A stretch of 39,584 nucleotides of DNA. Source: Halieaceae bacterium. Its GTDB lineage: Bacteria; Pseudomonadota; Gammaproteobacteria; Pseudomonadales; Halieaceae. Below the pieces are notes generated by a model that saw nothing but the letters and a program-made list of their open reading frames with translations, made no database searches and had not been told where the DNA came from. Where the stretch lies: NCBI GenBank assembly GCA_028280635.1, contig JANQLM010000005.1:1-39584 (forward strand), written 5' to 3'. Shown here one piece after another: positions 31,548-39,584 of the stretch (position 1 is the stretch's first letter; every line of letters starts with the position of its first letter). The translations under genes were made by a program, and so were the position numbers.

Positions 31548-33677
31548 TCAGGCCGGGTGGAAGGAGCGCACGACCTCCAATGCCCCACTCTCCACCGCCG
31601 ACAACACCCAGCGGGCCATAGGGCGTTCAGGTTCAAGCGGGCGTACCATGAAGTAGCCCTGCCAACCATTCCGTGGCCCCTCTTTTACTGCATAAAGCGC
31701 CTGGTCGGCGAGCTCGACCACATCCTGCCAGGTCGCGCCGTTGCTTGCCGTTTGTGAGAGTGGAAATGCGGCAAAGCCAATGGAGCAGGTGCAGCGAAAC
31801 AGGCTGCCGTCGTCCAGCTTGAAAGCGTGGCTCGCTATCTCAGCGCAGACGCGCTGAGCAATCGCCGGTGCCGTACGATGGTCGATGAATCGCGCTACGG
31901 CAAGAAACTCTTCGCCGCCCCAGCGCACGACGAAGTCCGCGTCGCGGAACTCTCTTTTGAGCACAAGGCTCACCTGGCTCAACACGGCGTCACCGGCTGC
32001 ATGTCCCAGGCGATCATTGATGGACTTGAAATTGTCCATGTCGACCATGAAGAAAACCAGATCGGCATCTGTGGGGCGGCTGTCCGGGCTCCCGTCCCAA
32101 TCGGCGTAAAGCCGCAGGGCGCGGGCGGTATCATTCTCGATGTGGCCTTCAAGAAAACGCCGATTGGAGATGCCGGTCAGCGGATCGGTTACGCTGGCTT
32201 GCTCTACGGCCCGGTAAGCTGCTTCCAGGTCGTTATTGCGTTCCACCAACGCGCTGGTCTTTTCGCGAACCTCTTCGCTCAGACGTCGATTCTGGCGCCG
32301 CTCGAGTAGTCGGCCATAGAGCAGAAATGCCAGGATGAAGAGCGTCACCAACGCTGCGAATCCGACAAATCGCCGGGTAGTCTCGCGCTCCAGCGCCAGT
32401 TCGGCGAGTGACTTGTCCTTTTGCGCCAGTTCCAGGGCTCGTTCAAATTCGGCCTCGCCCTGCATGGCCGCGATCACCGAGGTACGGAATGAGTCAAACA
32501 ACGTTGCCTCGAGGGCGTCGCGCTCGCGCAGGGCGGCAAGGGCTTCGACTGAACGCCCTGCGCCCTCCAGACAGTGGGCTTTCATGTCGTACAGGCGCAG
32601 AGCCCGCCGCAGAGCCTGCTGTTCCAGCACATCCTGCAGCACCTCATCCATGTGTGTGAGCGCGGTATCGGTGCCGCCGGCGCGGCACTCCAGTGTTGCG
32701 AGCCATTCCCGCGCGTGGTTTGCGAGCCGCGGCCAGCCCGCCGCCACCGAGCGCGCGAGCACGTCTTTCAGGATAACCCTGGCCGACTCAACTTCACCCT
32801 CCAGGGCGTCGAGGAATGCGAGGTGCGCGCGGGCCCACTGGTAGTCGCGCGGCGTGTTCATGTCCTCAAACAGGGCTAGCGCTGCGTCAAAGTGGGTACG
32901 TGCCTCGACGGTCTGCTTGAGTTCAACCAGCGTTGCGCCAAGCTTGATCTCGCTGTACGCGATGTTCCTCGTCATACCGGACGCTTTGTCCAGACTGAGG
33001 GATTCGCGGTAGTAGTCCAGCGCCAGGTCGTGTTCTCCCAGCGCGCGGTGTACTTCGCCGATGGCGTATACCCCATCGGCGATACCGGGTGTGTGGTTCA
33101 GCTCGCGCGCCAACTCCAGGGATCGACTGTGCCACTCCAGTGCCAGGTCCTGCTGGCCCATGAGGTCGTAGATAACCCCATAAGTGTTGTAGGTGGTCTG
33201 CAGGCCCCGATCATCGCCGATGTCCGCAAACATTTGATGGGCGCGACGCAGCCACTCAAGGGCGGTTGGGTAGTCGGCGCGATAACGGTGCAGCAGGGCG
33301 ATGGCCACCAGCGTCTGCGCGAGGCTTTCGCTGTGTCCGTCAGGCTCGAGCGCGGTCAGTGACTGCTGCAAGGTGGCTTCAGCTTCCTGATAACGATTGA
33401 GGGCGATGAGGACCTGCCCAAGCTGGCGCTGTCCCTCGGCGGCGAGCTGCGGGTTCTGTTCTGCTTCGGCCATGGCAATCGCTTCGCGCGCGAGAGATTC
33501 CGCCTGCGACAGTTTGCCGGAATCGTCCGCCTCATGTGACGCTGCCAGTAGCTGTTCGGCGGAGTCGCCCTGCGATCCGGCAGGTGTGGCGTGGGCCAAC
33601 GCCAAACAGCCGGCGCACACCAGCAGCTGACCCACAGCCAACAGCCTGTGCAGACGATTGCTGTGAAACTCACTCAC
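31548..33677 (-). CDS. diguanylate cyclase with exported TPR sensor region (GGDEF)
   Basis: 709-residue membrane enzyme expected to make cyclic di-GMP from two GTP. Signal-like N-terminus, then about 390 residues of tetratricopeptide repeats, probably periplasmic (for example SQAESLAREAIAMAEAEQN, YQEAEATLQQSLTALE, HDLALDYYRESLSLD); one membrane segment about 437-454; then the GGDEF domain from about 498 (DPLTGISNRRFL). The active site is GGEEF (587-591) and the inhibitory I-site RDAD lies five residues before it, so product feedback is likely. GTG 33677 is preferred, with GGGAG 8 bases upstream, over GTG 33686, which overlaps that site. Confidence 0.92.
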   Translation of the reverse strand: MSEFHSNRLHRLLAVGQLLVCAGCLALAHATPAGSQGDSAEQLLAASHEADDSGKLSQAESLAREAIAMAEAEQNPQLAAEGQRQLGQVLIALNRYQEAEATLQQSLTALEPDGHSESLAQTLVAIALLHRYRADYPTALEWLRRAHQMFADIGDDRGLQTTYNTYGVIYDLMGQQDLALEWHSRSLELARELNHTPGIADGVYAIGEVHRALGEHDLALDYYRESLSLDKASGMTRNIAYSEIKLGATLVELKQTVEARTHFDAALALFEDMNTPRDYQWARAHLAFLDALEGEVESARVILKDVLARSVAAGWPRLANHAREWLATLECRAGGTDTALTHMDEVLQDVLEQQALRRALRLYDMKAHCLEGAGRSVEALAALRERDALEATLFDSFRTSVIAAMQGEAEFERALELAQKDKSLAELALERETTRRFVGFAALVTLFILAFLLYGRLLERRQNRRLSEEVREKTSALVERNNDLEAAYRAVEQASVTDPLTGISNRRFLEGHIENDTARALRLYADWDGSPDSRPTDADLVFFMVDMDNFKSINDRLGHAAGDAVLSQVSLVLKREFRDADFVVRWGGEEFLAVARFIDHRTAPAIAQRVCAEIASHAFKLDDGSLFRCTCSIGFAAFPLSQTASNGATWQDVVELADQALYAVKEGPRNGWQGYFMVRPLEPERPMARWVLSAVESGALEVVRSFHPA

Positions 33678-33794
33678 CGGATGCACTCCCGGAAACGTGG
33701 CTGTTGTGGCCTGATGTCGACATTCTGTGAGGTAGTTAACCCACTGAGGCCGGTCTTATCAAGCGCGATGTCTGGCGTGTCGCCTCTGGCTGGC

Positions 33795-33812
33795 GGGCAG
33801 GTTTACCTGCCC
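33795..33812. repeat. 8-bp hairpin GGGCAGGT/ACCTGCCC
   Basis: GGGCAGGT (33795-33802), TT, ACCTGCCC (33805-33812). Same arms as the hairpin at 21050-21074. It lies between the diguanylate cyclase and protease genes, which diverge; no T tract. Confidence 0.6.
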
Positions 33813-33825
33813 ACAGCAGCAACGA

Positions 33826-33853
33826 TTCAGTACCTCTACTTCAGTACCTCTAC
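33826..33853 (+). repeat. perfect 14-bp tandem duplication
   Basis: TTCAGTACCTCTAC occurs twice with no spacer (33826-33839 and 33840-33853). A 10-bp perfect palindrome ACAACGTTGT (33852-33861) follows directly. Together with the hairpin at 33795 these fill the 303-bp gap between the divergent diguanylate cyclase and protease genes; the duplication looks recent because both copies are identical. Confidence 0.8.
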
Positions 33854-33915
33854 AACGTTGTAAAGCAGTAGAAGGGTCGCTGGCTCATCTTGAGCCTTGC
33901 TCACTCACATCGGCA

Positions 33916-33945
33916 TTGGGCCATTGCGTCGTTCACACCTATACT
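33916..33945 (+). promoter_or_regulatory. predicted promoter of the tricorn-like protease gene
   Basis: TTGGGC (33916-33921), 18-base spacer, TATACT (33940-33945). Start about 33952 gives a leader of about 30 bases before ATG 33981, preceded by AAGGAAC. Confidence 0.45.
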
Positions 33946-33980
33946 CAGCGGGCGCTGCTCGATTACAAGGAACGTCCCAC

Positions 33981-36900
33981 ATGAAACGTACCCTCCATTC
34001 CCGCCTGGTGAAAGCCTTGTGCCTGGCGAGCCTGTTTGTCCCTGGTCTGGCCGCCGGCAGCGAGAGCTGGCACCGGGATGCCGCGGTCTCACCCGATGGC
34101 GAGAGTATCCTCTTCACCCATATGGGAGATATCTTCCGGGTAGCCAGCAGCGGCGGCATCGCCGTGCCCCTGACCAGTTCCGATGCGGTAGAGGCCAATC
34201 CCGTGTGGTCTCCCGACGGCCGGTGGATCGCCTTTGGCAGCGACCTGCATGGCAACCTCGATGTATTTGTCATGTCCGCGGCGGGTGGAGCGCCGCAGCG
34301 CCTTACCTTCCATGCCTCCGAAGATATCGTCACCGGCTTTTCCGCTGATAGCCAGAGAGTGTTGTTCACCAGCAGTCGCCACGACGCCCTGAACGCCAGC
34401 ATCGACCCCCAACGCAGGAATCCGGAACTCTACGAGGTGTCTCGCGCCGGCGGCACGCCTTCACAGGTCACCACCCTTTACGCCCGCCAGGCCCGCTGGA
34501 ACAGGGAAGGGGATGCGCTGCTATTCGCCGATGACAAGCGCGAGACCTTCCACCGCAAGCACGACGATTCCCCTTTCGCCAGGGACGTGTGGCGCATGGT
34601 GCCTTCGGAAAACCGCTTTGAACGGCTAACCACCAATCGGTGGAATGACCACACCCCTGCCTGGGATGAATCCGGTGAGGGCTTCTATTTCATCAGTGAG
34701 CGCTCGGGTACGTTGAATGTCTGGCATCAGCGGTTCGACGGCGGCGAAGGTACTGCCCGCCAGCTAACTTTCCATGAGCTGCACCCGGTGCGCGACCTGT
34801 CGGTGTCAGATGACGGCGACATCGCCTACAGCCTGCATGGGCAGGTATATTTCGGCGCCCGCGGTGAGCGGGCCGAAGCCGTCGATATCACGGTGGCCAC
34901 TGCACGGCATATCGCTGCAACCCAGCGGGTCGATGTGGCGGCTGAGATCAGTGAGTTTGCGGTGTCCCCCGATGGCAAGGAAGTGGCCTTTATCGCCCGC
35001 GGCGACGTGTTCGCGACCTCGGTGGAGTTTGACACCACCCGCCAGGTCACCCGCACGCCTGGGGAGGAGCGCTACCTGGCCTATGCGGCGGGCGGCCGGT
35101 CCCTGGTATACGCCTCCCAGCGCATGGACCAGTGGAGCATCTACGAGAGCGCGCTTGAGGACGATGCGGAAAGCCACTTCTTCCTGGCTACCCGCATTGC
35201 CGAGCGGCGCCTGGTGCGGGGTGAGAAGAGTGATCGCCCTGGCAAACCCCGGCTCGCTGTGACACACCCCGCGCCGTCGCCTGACGGTGATCGCATAGCC
35301 TACCTTTCCGATTGGCGAGAGGTCCGAGTGTTTGACCGGCGCCGCAAGCGGTCGGTCACGGTGGTGGATGGAGACCTGAATTACTCGAGCGGTGATAACG
35401 ACGTGGGCTTTAGCTGGTCACCGGACAGCCGCTGGCTGGCAGTGAGTGTGCAGCCCAATGGGCGTCTGTTCTTCCCGGATATCGCGGTGGTGCCCGCAGA
35501 CGGCTCTGAAGCACCGGTGCAGCTCACCCGTTCCGGCTACAGCGATATGGCACCAGACTGGCATGCCAGCGGAGGACTCATTAGCTGGGTGACCGGTCGT
35601 TTCGGCCTGCGCGAGCACGGCGGGCACGGCACCCAGCACGACGTACACGCCCAGTTCCTCAATCAGGAGGCCTGGGACGCCTTTCGCCGCACCGAAGAAG
35701 ACCTCGCCCTGGAAGCGTCGGCGGAAGAGGACGGGGGTGAAGAGGAGGAGCGCGAACCGGAACCGGTAGTGATAGAACTGGAGCGGGCCGCCGAGCGCCA
35801 GGCTCGGCTCACCATCCACTCCTCAGACCTGGCAGATTTTGCCCTCAATGCCGATGGCTCGGTGCTGTATTACCTCAGTGCGTTTGAGGAGGGTTACGAC
35901 CTCTGGTCACATGATTTCCGGGCGGAGGAAACCTCGCGTATTGCCAGTATCGGTGCCGACAGTGCATCGCTGGCCCTGCTTGAAGACGACACGGCCGCCA
36001 TTGTCCTGGCTGATGGCGCTCTGATGAGTATCGACCTTGAAGCTGATGACCCGTCGGCGGATGCCGTGCCCCTGGTGGCGACCGTTGACCTTGACGCCGC
36101 CGCCGAGCGCGAAGCCATGCTGCACCATATCTGGCAAACCACCCGTGACAGGATTTACCTGCCTGAGGTGCTGGTCGAGGCGCGCTGGAACGATATGTAT
36201 GCAGCTTATGCGGCGAAACTTCCGGCCATCAGCAACAATCGCGATTTTGCCGAACTGGCCGACGAGCTGGTGGGTGAACTGGATGTTTCCCACGCGGCGG
36301 GACGCTATCGCCCCGACCCGGGAGATGCGACCGGAGCGGTTGGTGTGATTCTCGATCTTGCCGATGAGGGGCCGGGCATCCGCATTGCACAGGTGCTTAC
36401 CCAGGGGCCTCTCGCTCAGGCGAGTGATCGTGCCAGTGGCGGCAATCGCATCCTGGCGGTAAACGATCAGCGACTGGGAGAGGGCGTCAACTACTTTGCC
36501 CTTGTGAACAACGCGGTGGGCCAGCCCACCCGCCTGACCCTGTCAGACCGAAAAGGGGAATTCGATGTTGTGCTCAGGCCCGTCAGCCTGGACGAAGAGG
36601 CTGAATGGATGAAGGAGCAGTGGATCGAGAGCCGCCACACCCTCGTCGAGAAGCTGTCAGGCGGTCGTCTCGGCTACGTCTATCTGCCGGAGATGTCCGA
36701 CGATACCTACCGGCGCGTCTACGGCGATACGTTCGGGCGCAACTTCAACCGGGAAGGGATTGTCATCGACGTGCGCGACAACAACGGCGGTGACCTGGTC
36801 GACTGGCTGGTGCAGCTATTCTCCGGCACCCAGTACATGACCAACATGCCCAATGGCCGGCCCGCCCAGGGCGAGCCGCTCACCGAGTGGGTGAAACCTT

Positions 36901-37232
36901 CCATCGCCCTGACCAATGAGGGTGCCTACTCGGACGGCCACTGCTTCGTGGCGGCCTGGAAAAACCTGGGCATCAGCACCCTGGTGGGCACCCCGGTGAC
37001 CGGCACATGCACCTACGGTGGCTGGGAGCGGTTGCCCTCGGGCGATATCGTCGCGGGTACGCCACGGCTCGGGATACTGGATCCGGACGGCGACTACCTG
37101 GAACGCAAGACCACGGAGCCGGATGTGCTGGTGTATGCCGATCCCAATGGCGTTGTGAGGGGGGAGGACGTGCAGTTGCAGCGTGCGGTGGAAGTGCTGC
37201 TGGACGAGTTGAACCGCGCACAAGCGCAATAG
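33981..37232 (+). CDS. secreted tricorn-type S41 protease with beta-propeller repeats
   Basis: 1083-residue exported protease. Signal peptide ends near residue 25 (GLAAGS). PD40/WD-like propeller blades fill about 30-560 (SPDGESILFTHMGDIFRV, SPDGRWIAFGSDLHGNLDVF, SPDSRWLAVSV). A Glu-rich segment lies near 574-597. The catalytic part has the conserved histidine in GELDVSHAAG (H771), a PDZ domain (about 785-875) and the tricorn core with DVRDNNGGDLVDW and NEGAYSDGH (nucleophile S984). Tricorn-type enzymes degrade peptides to short products; here a periplasmic or extracellular role is likely. ATG 33981 is chosen because the longer frame upstream lacks a signal peptide and overlaps the promoter. 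Confidence 0.9.
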   Translation: MKRTLHSRLVKALCLASLFVPGLAAGSESWHRDAAVSPDGESILFTHMGDIFRVASSGGIAVPLTSSDAVEANPVWSPDGRWIAFGSDLHGNLDVFVMSAAGGAPQRLTFHASEDIVTGFSADSQRVLFTSSRHDALNASIDPQRRNPELYEVSRAGGTPSQVTTLYARQARWNREGDALLFADDKRETFHRKHDDSPFARDVWRMVPSENRFERLTTNRWNDHTPAWDESGEGFYFISERSGTLNVWHQRFDGGEGTARQLTFHELHPVRDLSVSDDGDIAYSLHGQVYFGARGERAEAVDITVATARHIAATQRVDVAAEISEFAVSPDGKEVAFIARGDVFATSVEFDTTRQVTRTPGEERYLAYAAGGRSLVYASQRMDQWSIYESALEDDAESHFFLATRIAERRLVRGEKSDRPGKPRLAVTHPAPSPDGDRIAYLSDWREVRVFDRRRKRSVTVVDGDLNYSSGDNDVGFSWSPDSRWLAVSVQPNGRLFFPDIAVVPADGSEAPVQLTRSGYSDMAPDWHASGGLISWVTGRFGLREHGGHGTQHDVHAQFLNQEAWDAFRRTEEDLALEASAEEDGGEEEEREPEPVVIELERAAERQARLTIHSSDLADFALNADGSVLYYLSAFEEGYDLWSHDFRAEETSRIASIGADSASLALLEDDTAAIVLADGALMSIDLEADDPSADAVPLVATVDLDAAAEREAMLHHIWQTTRDRIYLPEVLVEARWNDMYAAYAAKLPAISNNRDFAELADELVGELDVSHAAGRYRPDPGDATGAVGVILDLADEGPGIRIAQVLTQGPLAQASDRASGGNRILAVNDQRLGEGVNYFALVNNAVGQPTRLTLSDRKGEFDVVLRPVSLDEEAEWMKEQWIESRHTLVEKLSGGRLGYVYLPEMSDDTYRRVYGDTFGRNFNREGIVIDVRDNNGGDLVDWLVQLFSGTQYMTNMPNGRPAQGEPLTEWVKPSIALTNEGAYSDGHCFVAAWKNLGISTLVGTPVTGTCTYGGWERLPSGDIVAGTPRLGILDPDGDYLERKTTEPDVLVYADPNGVVRGEDVQLQRAVEVLLDELNRAQAQ

Positions 37233-37283
37233 ATTCCTGCCATACTTTGGGGGAATTCCACAGACGCCGCGGAGGCTTTGAAG

Positions 37284-37652
37284 ATGATCGGTTATGTCAC
37301 GCTGGGTACCAATGATATGGAGCGCGCCTGCGCATTCTACGATGAGTTGATGGCCTCTGTTGGCTATGGCCGGATCCTCGAGGATGAGAGTTTCGTGGCC
37401 TGGGGCGAATCAATGGAAGAGCCGGGTTTGTCGGTGACCAAACCCTTTGACGGCAACCCGGCCACGGTGGGAAATGGCGTGATGATTGCGCTGCGGATGA
37501 GCTCCAAAGACGCGGTCGATGCCTTTTACGCGAAAGCCATCGCCCTGGGCGGTAGCGACGAAGGCGCCCCCGGCCAGCGTGGCGAAGGATTCTATGCGGG
37601 TTACTTCCGTGATCCTGACGGAAACAAACTGAACGCCTTTGCGGTGGGGTGA
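37284..37652 (+). CDS. VOC-family protein lacking the usual metal ligands
   Basis: 122-residue single-domain VOC/glyoxalase-like protein (MIGYVTLGTNDMERACAFYD at the start; GYFRDPDGNKLNAFAVG near the end). The positions that carry metal-binding His and Glu in glyoxalase I read Tyr (IGYVT) and Asn (KLNAF), so metal-dependent catalysis is doubtful. ATG 37284 has GGAGG 8 bases upstream. It follows the protease gene by about 50 bases and converges on ribBA. Distinct from the VOC protein at 27225, which keeps the ligands. Confidence 0.8.
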   Translation: MIGYVTLGTNDMERACAFYDELMASVGYGRILEDESFVAWGESMEEPGLSVTKPFDGNPATVGNGVMIALRMSSKDAVDAFYAKAIALGGSDEGAPGQRGEGFYAGYFRDPDGNKLNAFAVG

Positions 37653-37667
37653 CGCCGGCTGTGCCGC

Positions 37668-38783
37668 TTAGGTCTCGACAAACTCCGTGACTTCCAGGTT
37701 GAAGCCGGAAATTGCATTGAAGTGGATGGGCGCGGACAGCAGGCGCATTTTGCACACGCCGACCTGACGCAAAATCTGGCCGCCGGTGCCTATCAGCCGG
37801 TAAACCCGGTGGCCATCTTCGCCCGCGGTGGAGGTAGTGATGGGCAGGTCGGGAAACTGCTGCACGTCGTTCAATAGCTGCTCGGTGGATTCATCCTGGG
37901 CAATCAGCACGATGACTCCTTTGCCTTCCTCGGCGACCCGTTGCAGCGCGCGCCGGTAGCTCCAGCCGGTTTCTCCGCCGGGTAGCTGGGTGCCCAGCAC
38001 GTCCCGTAAGGTGTTGAGGGTTTGCACCCGCACCATCACCGGTTCTGCTTCATCAATTTCGCCTTTTACCAGGGCGTAGTGCAGGCAGTTGTCGATCAGG
38101 TCCAGGAAGGTGTGCAGGGTAAAGTCGCCGAACTCGGTCGTGATGGGCTTGCTGTCCTTGAGCTCCACGGATTGTTCGTGCAGGGCACGGTAGGCAATCA
38201 GGTCGGCGATGGTGCCGATCTTGAGATCGTGCTTCTCGGCAAAGGCCTCCAGCTCCGGTCGCCGCGCCATGGTGCCGTCTTCATTCATAATCTCGACAAT
38301 CAGGGACGCAGGGGCAAAGCCGGCCATGCGCGCCAGGTCGGTGCCGGCCTCAGTATGGCCCGCGCGGCGCAGCACGCCGCCGGGTTTGGCAACCAGGGGG
38401 AAAATGTGCCCGGGCTGTTCGATGTCTTCCGGCCCGGCGTCGGCGGCGGTGGCGGCGCGCACCGTTTCGGCGCGCTGGGCCGAGCTGATACCAGGGCCCA
38501 CACGATTGGCGGCGTCGATGGACACGGTGAAATTGGTTTCGTGCTGTGAGCGATTGTGGCGCACCATTAGCGGCAGGTTCAGGCGCTGGGCCTGTTCCTC
38601 GGTAATAGTGAGACAGATCAGGCCGCAGGCCTCGCTGGAATAGAAGGTAATGGTTTCCGCCGTCACCGCCTCGGCGGCAATAATCAGGTCACCCTCGTTT
38701 TCCCGGTCCTCGTCATCCATGAGGATGACCATCTTGCCCTTGCGGATGTCATCGACCAGTTCCGCGACGTTGCTCAGTGCCAT
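37668..38783 (-). CDS. ribBA: RibBA-type DHBP synthase with degenerate GTP cyclohydrolase II domain
   Basis: 371-residue protein of riboflavin synthesis. The N-terminal half (1 to about 200) is an intact 3,4-dihydroxy-2-butanone-4-phosphate synthase: DDEDRENEGDLIIAAE near residue 23, RHNRSQHETNF, RAGHTEAGTDL. The C-terminal half (about 207-371) aligns with GTP cyclohydrolase II by position, but the zinc cysteines of its SECLTGD...RCDC motif are missing (VLGTQLPGGETGW) and the RQEGRG motif is AQDESTE. It should therefore supply only the RibB activity; a separate ribA is expected elsewhere. ATG 38783 starts 5 bases after the thiolase stop on the same strand. No FMN riboswitch fits in that gap. 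Confidence 0.92.
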   Translation of the reverse strand: MALSNVAELVDDIRKGKMVILMDDEDRENEGDLIIAAEAVTAETITFYSSEACGLICLTITEEQAQRLNLPLMVRHNRSQHETNFTVSIDAANRVGPGISSAQRAETVRAATAADAGPEDIEQPGHIFPLVAKPGGVLRRAGHTEAGTDLARMAGFAPASLIVEIMNEDGTMARRPELEAFAEKHDLKIGTIADLIAYRALHEQSVELKDSKPITTEFGDFTLHTFLDLIDNCLHYALVKGEIDEAEPVMVRVQTLNTLRDVLGTQLPGGETGWSYRRALQRVAEEGKGVIVLIAQDESTEQLLNDVQQFPDLPITTSTAGEDGHRVYRLIGTGGQILRQVGVCKMRLLSAPIHFNAISGFNLEVTEFVET

Positions 38784-38788
38784 GGTGT

Positions 38789-39584
38789 TTACAGCAGCTC
38801 GACGGCAACCGCGGTGGCTTCACCGCCGCCAATACACAGGGCGGCGACACCTTTGCTCTTGCCGTATTCCTTAAGGGCGTGCACCAGGCTGACAATAATG
38901 CGTGCGCCGGTGGAGCCGATGGGGTGGCCCTGGGCACAGGCGCCGCCGTGCACGTTGACCTTCTCGTGGTCCAGGCCGATCTCCTGCATGGCGAGCATGG
39001 TCACCATGGCAAAGGCCTCGTTGATTTCGTACAGGTCTACCTCGTCCTTGTCCCAGCCGGTTTTCTCCAGCAGCTTGTTGATGGCGCCAATCGGGGCAAT
39101 GGTGAACTCGCTGGGTTCCTGGGAGTGGCGGCTGTGGGCGACAATGCGCGCCAGCGGCTTGATGCCGCGGGCCTCGGCCTCGCTTTCGGCCATCAGCACC
39201 AGGGCGCTGCCACCGTCGGAGATGGAACTGGCGTTGGCGGCGGTGATGGTGCCGTCCTTGGTGAAGGCGGGACGCAGCTGGGGAATCTTGCCGAGGTTGG
39301 CCTTGTGTGGTTGCTCGTCATCGGTAACCACGGTTTCGCCAGCGCGGGTTTTTACCGTTACCGGCGCGGTTTCCGCCGTCAGCTTGCCTCCATCGATGGC
39401 CTTCTGGGCGCGGCTGAGAGATTCCACTGCGAAGGCGTCCATCTGCTCACGGGTCAGGCCGTAGCTGTCAGCGGTTTCCTGGGCAAAAGAGCCCATGGCG
39501 CGGCCCGTGTAGGCGTCTTCCAGGCCGTCCAGGAACATGTGATCCATGATGGTCTTGTGGCCCGTGCGCACACCGCCGCGAGCG
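38789..39584 (-). CDS. acetyl-CoA acetyltransferase/thiolase, C-terminal fragment
   Basis: True thiolase cut by the window edge; about 265 C-terminal residues are present. It has NEAFA (INEAFAMVTM), the catalytic-histidine motif GGACAQGHPIGSTG, and the second active-site cysteine in LCIGGGEATA. The N-terminal part with the nucleophilic cysteine lies outside. It would cleave or condense acetoacetyl-CoA or 3-ketoacyl-CoA. It reads into ribBA with a 5-base gap, an unusual pairing with no evident metabolic reason. It contrasts with the cysteine-less thiolase-fold proteins at 14489-16710. Confidence 0.95.
   Translation of the reverse strand, partial: ARGGVRTGHKTIMDHMFLDGLEDAYTGRAMGSFAQETADSYGLTREQMDAFAVESLSRAQKAIDGGKLTAETAPVTVKTRAGETVVTDDEQPHKANLGKIPQLRPAFTKDGTITAANASSISDGGSALVLMAESEAEARGIKPLARIVAHSRHSQEPSEFTIAPIGAINKLLEKTGWDKDEVDLYEINEAFAMVTMLAMQEIGLDHEKVNVHGGACAQGHPIGSTGARIIVSLVHALKEYGKSKGVAALCIGGGEATAVAVELL

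Noticed and set aside
38784-38788. FMN riboswitch before ribBA
   Set aside because: Only 5 bases separate it from the thiolase gene on the same strand.

Overview
The window looks like chromosome of a GC-rich marine-type gammaproteobacterium. The block ndk-rlmN-pilW-rodZ-ispG-hisS-yfgM-bamB-der matches the order known from Pseudomonas and related groups. The surrounding genes (DUF35/thiolase-like cluster, TonB receptor, crotonases, secreted tricorn-like protease) fit the Halieaceae (OM60/NOR5) or a neighbouring family. That placement is inference from gene content, not from a database comparison. No phage, transposase, integrase, plasmid or CRISPR element was seen.

Region 1 (1-9616) is core genome on the + strand. 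It starts with the 3' end of an IscS-like cysteine desulfurase. After a 177-bp gap holding a perfect TATAAT and a hairpin come nine densely packed housekeeping genes, most overlapping by 1-14 bases: nucleotide balance, rRNA/tRNA methylation, type IV pilus, cell shape, isoprenoid synthesis, histidyl-tRNA synthesis, periplasmic chaperoning, outer-membrane assembly and ribosome maturation. A truncated haemoglobin follows (9630-10025).

Region 2 (10056-13441) is a self-contained four-gene operon: an exported GIN-domain (DUF2807) protein made of repeated GSG turns, a YtrA-type GntR repressor, an ABC ATPase and a membrane subunit with a large extracytoplasmic loop. A 24-bp palindrome of the form GGTG-N16-CACC overlaps the predicted promoter, so the operon is probably autoregulated. 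This is the best candidate here for a poorly described system.

Region 3 (13507-19960) is a catabolic operon: two DUF35 proteins (one without its zinc cysteines), two thiolase-fold proteins without the nucleophilic cysteine, an acyl-CoA synthetase, an enoyl-CoA hydratase and a nitroreductase. The layout resembles the DUF35/Ltp2-type retro-aldolases of steroid side-chain degradation, so activation of a carboxylic acid, hydration and aldol cleavage is a reasonable hypothesis. A flavin split-barrel protein and an SRPBCC protein lie convergently downstream.

Region 4 (21099-31089) is accessory. It has a small membrane protein, a LytS/LytTR two-component pair divergent from a TonB-dependent receptor and a lipoprotein amidohydrolase (a probable sense, import and hydrolyse unit), a TetR/VOC pair divergent from a crotonase with an LmrA/YxaF-like box between them, a DUF4345 membrane protein and an alpha/beta hydrolase.

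Region 5 (31354-39584) has tRNA-Gly(CCC), a periplasmic-TPR diguanylate cyclase, a large secreted tricorn-like S41 protease, a small VOC protein, a RibBA-type protein whose GTP cyclohydrolase half is degenerate, and the 3' part of a true acetyl-CoA acetyltransferase.
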